From: Thysanoteuthis rhombus
Taxonomy: Eukaryota; Mollusca; Cephalopoda; Oegopsida; Thysanoteuthidae
Assembly: GCA_963457665.1 (NCBI GenBank)
Contig: OY735213.1
Location: 50,102,785-50,166,784 of the forward strand
Length of the DNA stretch: 64,000 bases
Reading direction: 5' to 3'
Part shown: in pieces, positions 62,530 through 64,000 of the stretch
Position numbering within the stretch: the first letter of the stretch is position 1
How the letters are laid out: every line of letters begins with the position of its first letter
Program-made: the position numbers and the translations under genes
Notes under the pieces: model-generated
What the model saw: only the letters and a program-made list of their open reading frames with translations
Database searches by the model: none
Told to the model about the DNA's origin: nothing

Positions 62530-62710
62530 AAGATTTGAGAGCCTAAGCGGGAAGAAGCTCCTTAATGGCCCCCTTTGAACATTCAGTGAGATTCGTAAGA
62601 GTAAAGTGTTTGTAAATATGTAGTTGGTGAACTACTATTATTAAAGCTTTTGGGGGTCCCCTCTATTGGGGGTCCCCTCTATTGGGAGTCCCCTCTATTG
62701 GGAGTCCGGG
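62530..62710 (-). repeat. Family D element with 16-bp tandem expansion
   Basis: AAGCTCCTTAATGGCCCCCT, CATTCAGTGAGATTCGTAAG, GGTGAACTACTATTATTAAA then GCTTTTGGGGGTCCCC corresponds to the reverse complement of 24110-24240. GGGGGTCCCCTCTATT then repeats at 62652, 62668, 62684 and partly 62700. Confidence 0.6.
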
Positions 62711-62715
62711 GACGA

Positions 62716-62965
62716 TTTAAAAACACCATTTCTCCTTTATACGTATAGAAAAAAAACGTTCTTCTTGTGTTTTGGACCCTCCTCAATATGTTTTCAATGG
62801 ATGTGGGAGGGGACTTGTGATGTTTGCCCAACAAAAGGCAAGAGAAGTAACTTATTCACTGATCACCCTTCCTCAGATTTATTTAATTGATCACCCTCAA
62901 CACTGCATGCTGCCATAAGACGTTGGTCGCGTGACGGTTTCTATATAGTGACTAATCTGACCTGT
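62716..62965 (+). repeat. Family A repeat, 5'-truncated
   Basis: CCCAACAAAAGGCAAGAGAA, GTAACTTATTCACTGATCAC, TTGATCACCCTCAACACTGC, GTGACGGTTTCTATATAGTG, ACTAATCTGACCTGT. Confidence 0.8.
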
Positions 62966-62969
62966 TTCA

Positions 62970-63475
62970 AGTTATGCAACAATGATAATAAAAAAAACGT
63001 TTTTTTCTAGAACTAACCTAGTTTTTAAACACGCATTCAGCTGGATATTTTACATCCAAATCTGGATATTTTTTGATGCGTTTAGGTATTAAAAAAAAAA
63101 TTGTGTTTAGATATTTCACATTCAGACGGTTGAATTTTTTTAGATATTTATCTAGAATGTTTAGGTATTCATCTAAAATTATCTAAAAAGTTCAGGCCTG
63201 AATCAATGATCCAAAATTACAAAATTTAATCACCTCATACAAATTCAGTTGGATCTAATTTTTTTCCATGAGGACCATAATTAAGTCTGACCCTTTTTTA
63301 TTTCAATTAATTTATATGTAAGACATTAAATCTTTTTAGTCACAAACGTTGAATTAGGTTTCATTTTTATTATTTGCTGCAGGAAAAGTCTCAATGAATA
63401 TGTATCATATTTTTGGATGATTTTTTAAGATATTTTTCTGAAAAAAAAATAGATCTTTAAAGATGTTTTGACTCT
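62970..63475. other. Upstream region of the putative right-edge gene, nothing recognised
   Basis: AT-rich with repeated TTTAGATATT/TTTAGGTATT words at 63080-63170, perhaps a degenerate short tandem repeat. Confidence 0.4.
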
Positions 63476-63478
63476 GGA

Positions 63479-63487
63479 TATAAAAAG
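63479..63487 (+). promoter_or_regulatory. Possible TATA box
   Basis: TATAAAAAG lies about 270 bp before the ATG at 63757, compatible with a transcription start near 63510 and a 5' UTR of about 250 nt. Chance occurrence is likely in such AT-rich DNA. Confidence 0.25.
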
Positions 63488-63756
63488 AGTGGGAGCATTG
63501 CACGCAAATGCAGACCCTTTTGACCATCCATAACATTGGAAGACTGAAAGTCAATTGAAATTCCCCTTCCCTTTGTCTTGTCCTATAAATTAAACTGAAA
63601 ATGGAATGAGATTCTTTCATATCGTTCAAGATATACTTTGCACGGATAACAGTAAGTGGCCAGTTCCGGAACAAAAAGTATTTATTCTAAAAAGCCGTTC
63701 ATACAAAGATAAGAGGCAAAACTCTACAAGTTTCAGTTGACAAAAACATCGTAAAC

Positions 63757-63975
63757 ATGTTAGCAACAAAAATTTTTATGATTGAAGGCCTCCTCTTGCT
63801 TTTATTTGGGAACTCCTGTATCTCTGGTTTCAATGAAGTTCAAAGAGTTCACGTATTTATACAGGGAGAAACTACCAATGTTTCCTTAAATGTCTATGAA
63901 TCAGTATCACATCATAGCTCAAGACATAAGAAAAACACTGCCTACGATGTAATCAAAAAACTTGGAGCAACTAAG
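63757..63975 (+). CDS. First coding exon of an unrecognised secreted or membrane protein
   Basis: ATG in AAACATGT context (A at -3), with an in-frame TAA at 63688 and no in-frame ATG between. 73 codons: MLATKIFMIEGLLLLLFGNS then CISGFNEVQ, a classic signal peptide with a hydrophobic GLLLLLFG core and likely cleavage near residue 24; then VHVFIQGETTNVSLNVYESV with possible N-glycosylation sites (NVS), and AYDVIKKLGATK before AAG|GTAAATG. The exon ends in phase 0 at a good donor, 25 bp from the window edge. No family recognised. Confidence 0.6.
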
Positions 63976-64000
63976 GTAAATGTTTTCAAAAAATCTTTTC

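Overview
The window is animal genomic DNA: AT-rich, with small exons bounded by GT/AG splice sites, introns of hundreds of bases to about 10 kb, and dense transposon debris. The mix of RTE-type LINEs, a Penelope-like fragment, tRNA-derived SINEs, pogo/Tigger and hAT relics and long AT arrays fits a marine invertebrate, possibly a lophotrochozoan. The phylum cannot be fixed from this sequence alone.

One gene fills bases 1 to about 52,000. It is the plus-strand ortholog of IFT74, a coiled-coil subunit of the intraflagellar transport B complex. Thirteen exons (2543-51844) join with consistent reading-frame phases into about 402 codons plus a stop. This is the central and C-terminal part of a protein usually about 600 residues long; the N-terminal third lies upstream of the window. 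The last exon (51726-51844) is short and was found by splice phase and by the conserved FI..K...DY tail after MKE.

The introns hold several repeat families. Family A is an unclassified interspersed element of about 420 bp with about 20 copies in both orientations. Family B is a hairpin element of 220-300 bp. Others are tRNA-derived SINEs, antisense 3' ends of one RTE LINE, a dead Tigger-like transposase (15.2-16.2 kb), hAT-type MITEs with 8-bp target duplications, foldback elements, microsatellites, a 27-nt minisatellite and an AT-rich array with a 136-bp higher-order period.

Downstream of IFT74 (52-63.7 kb) lie a Penelope-like GIY-YIG fragment (minus), a 2.6 kb RTE LINE copy with a largely intact reverse transcriptase frame (57647-60226), a large inverted repeat (60.7-61.1 kb) and more family A. 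At the right edge a second plus-strand gene seems to begin: a 73-codon first exon (63757-63975) encoding a signal peptide and ending at a GT donor.

No CRISPR array, operon, rRNA or other prokaryote-type system is present, and I found no convincing undescribed biochemical system. The unusual content is the repeat biology and the fine structure of the IFT74 locus.
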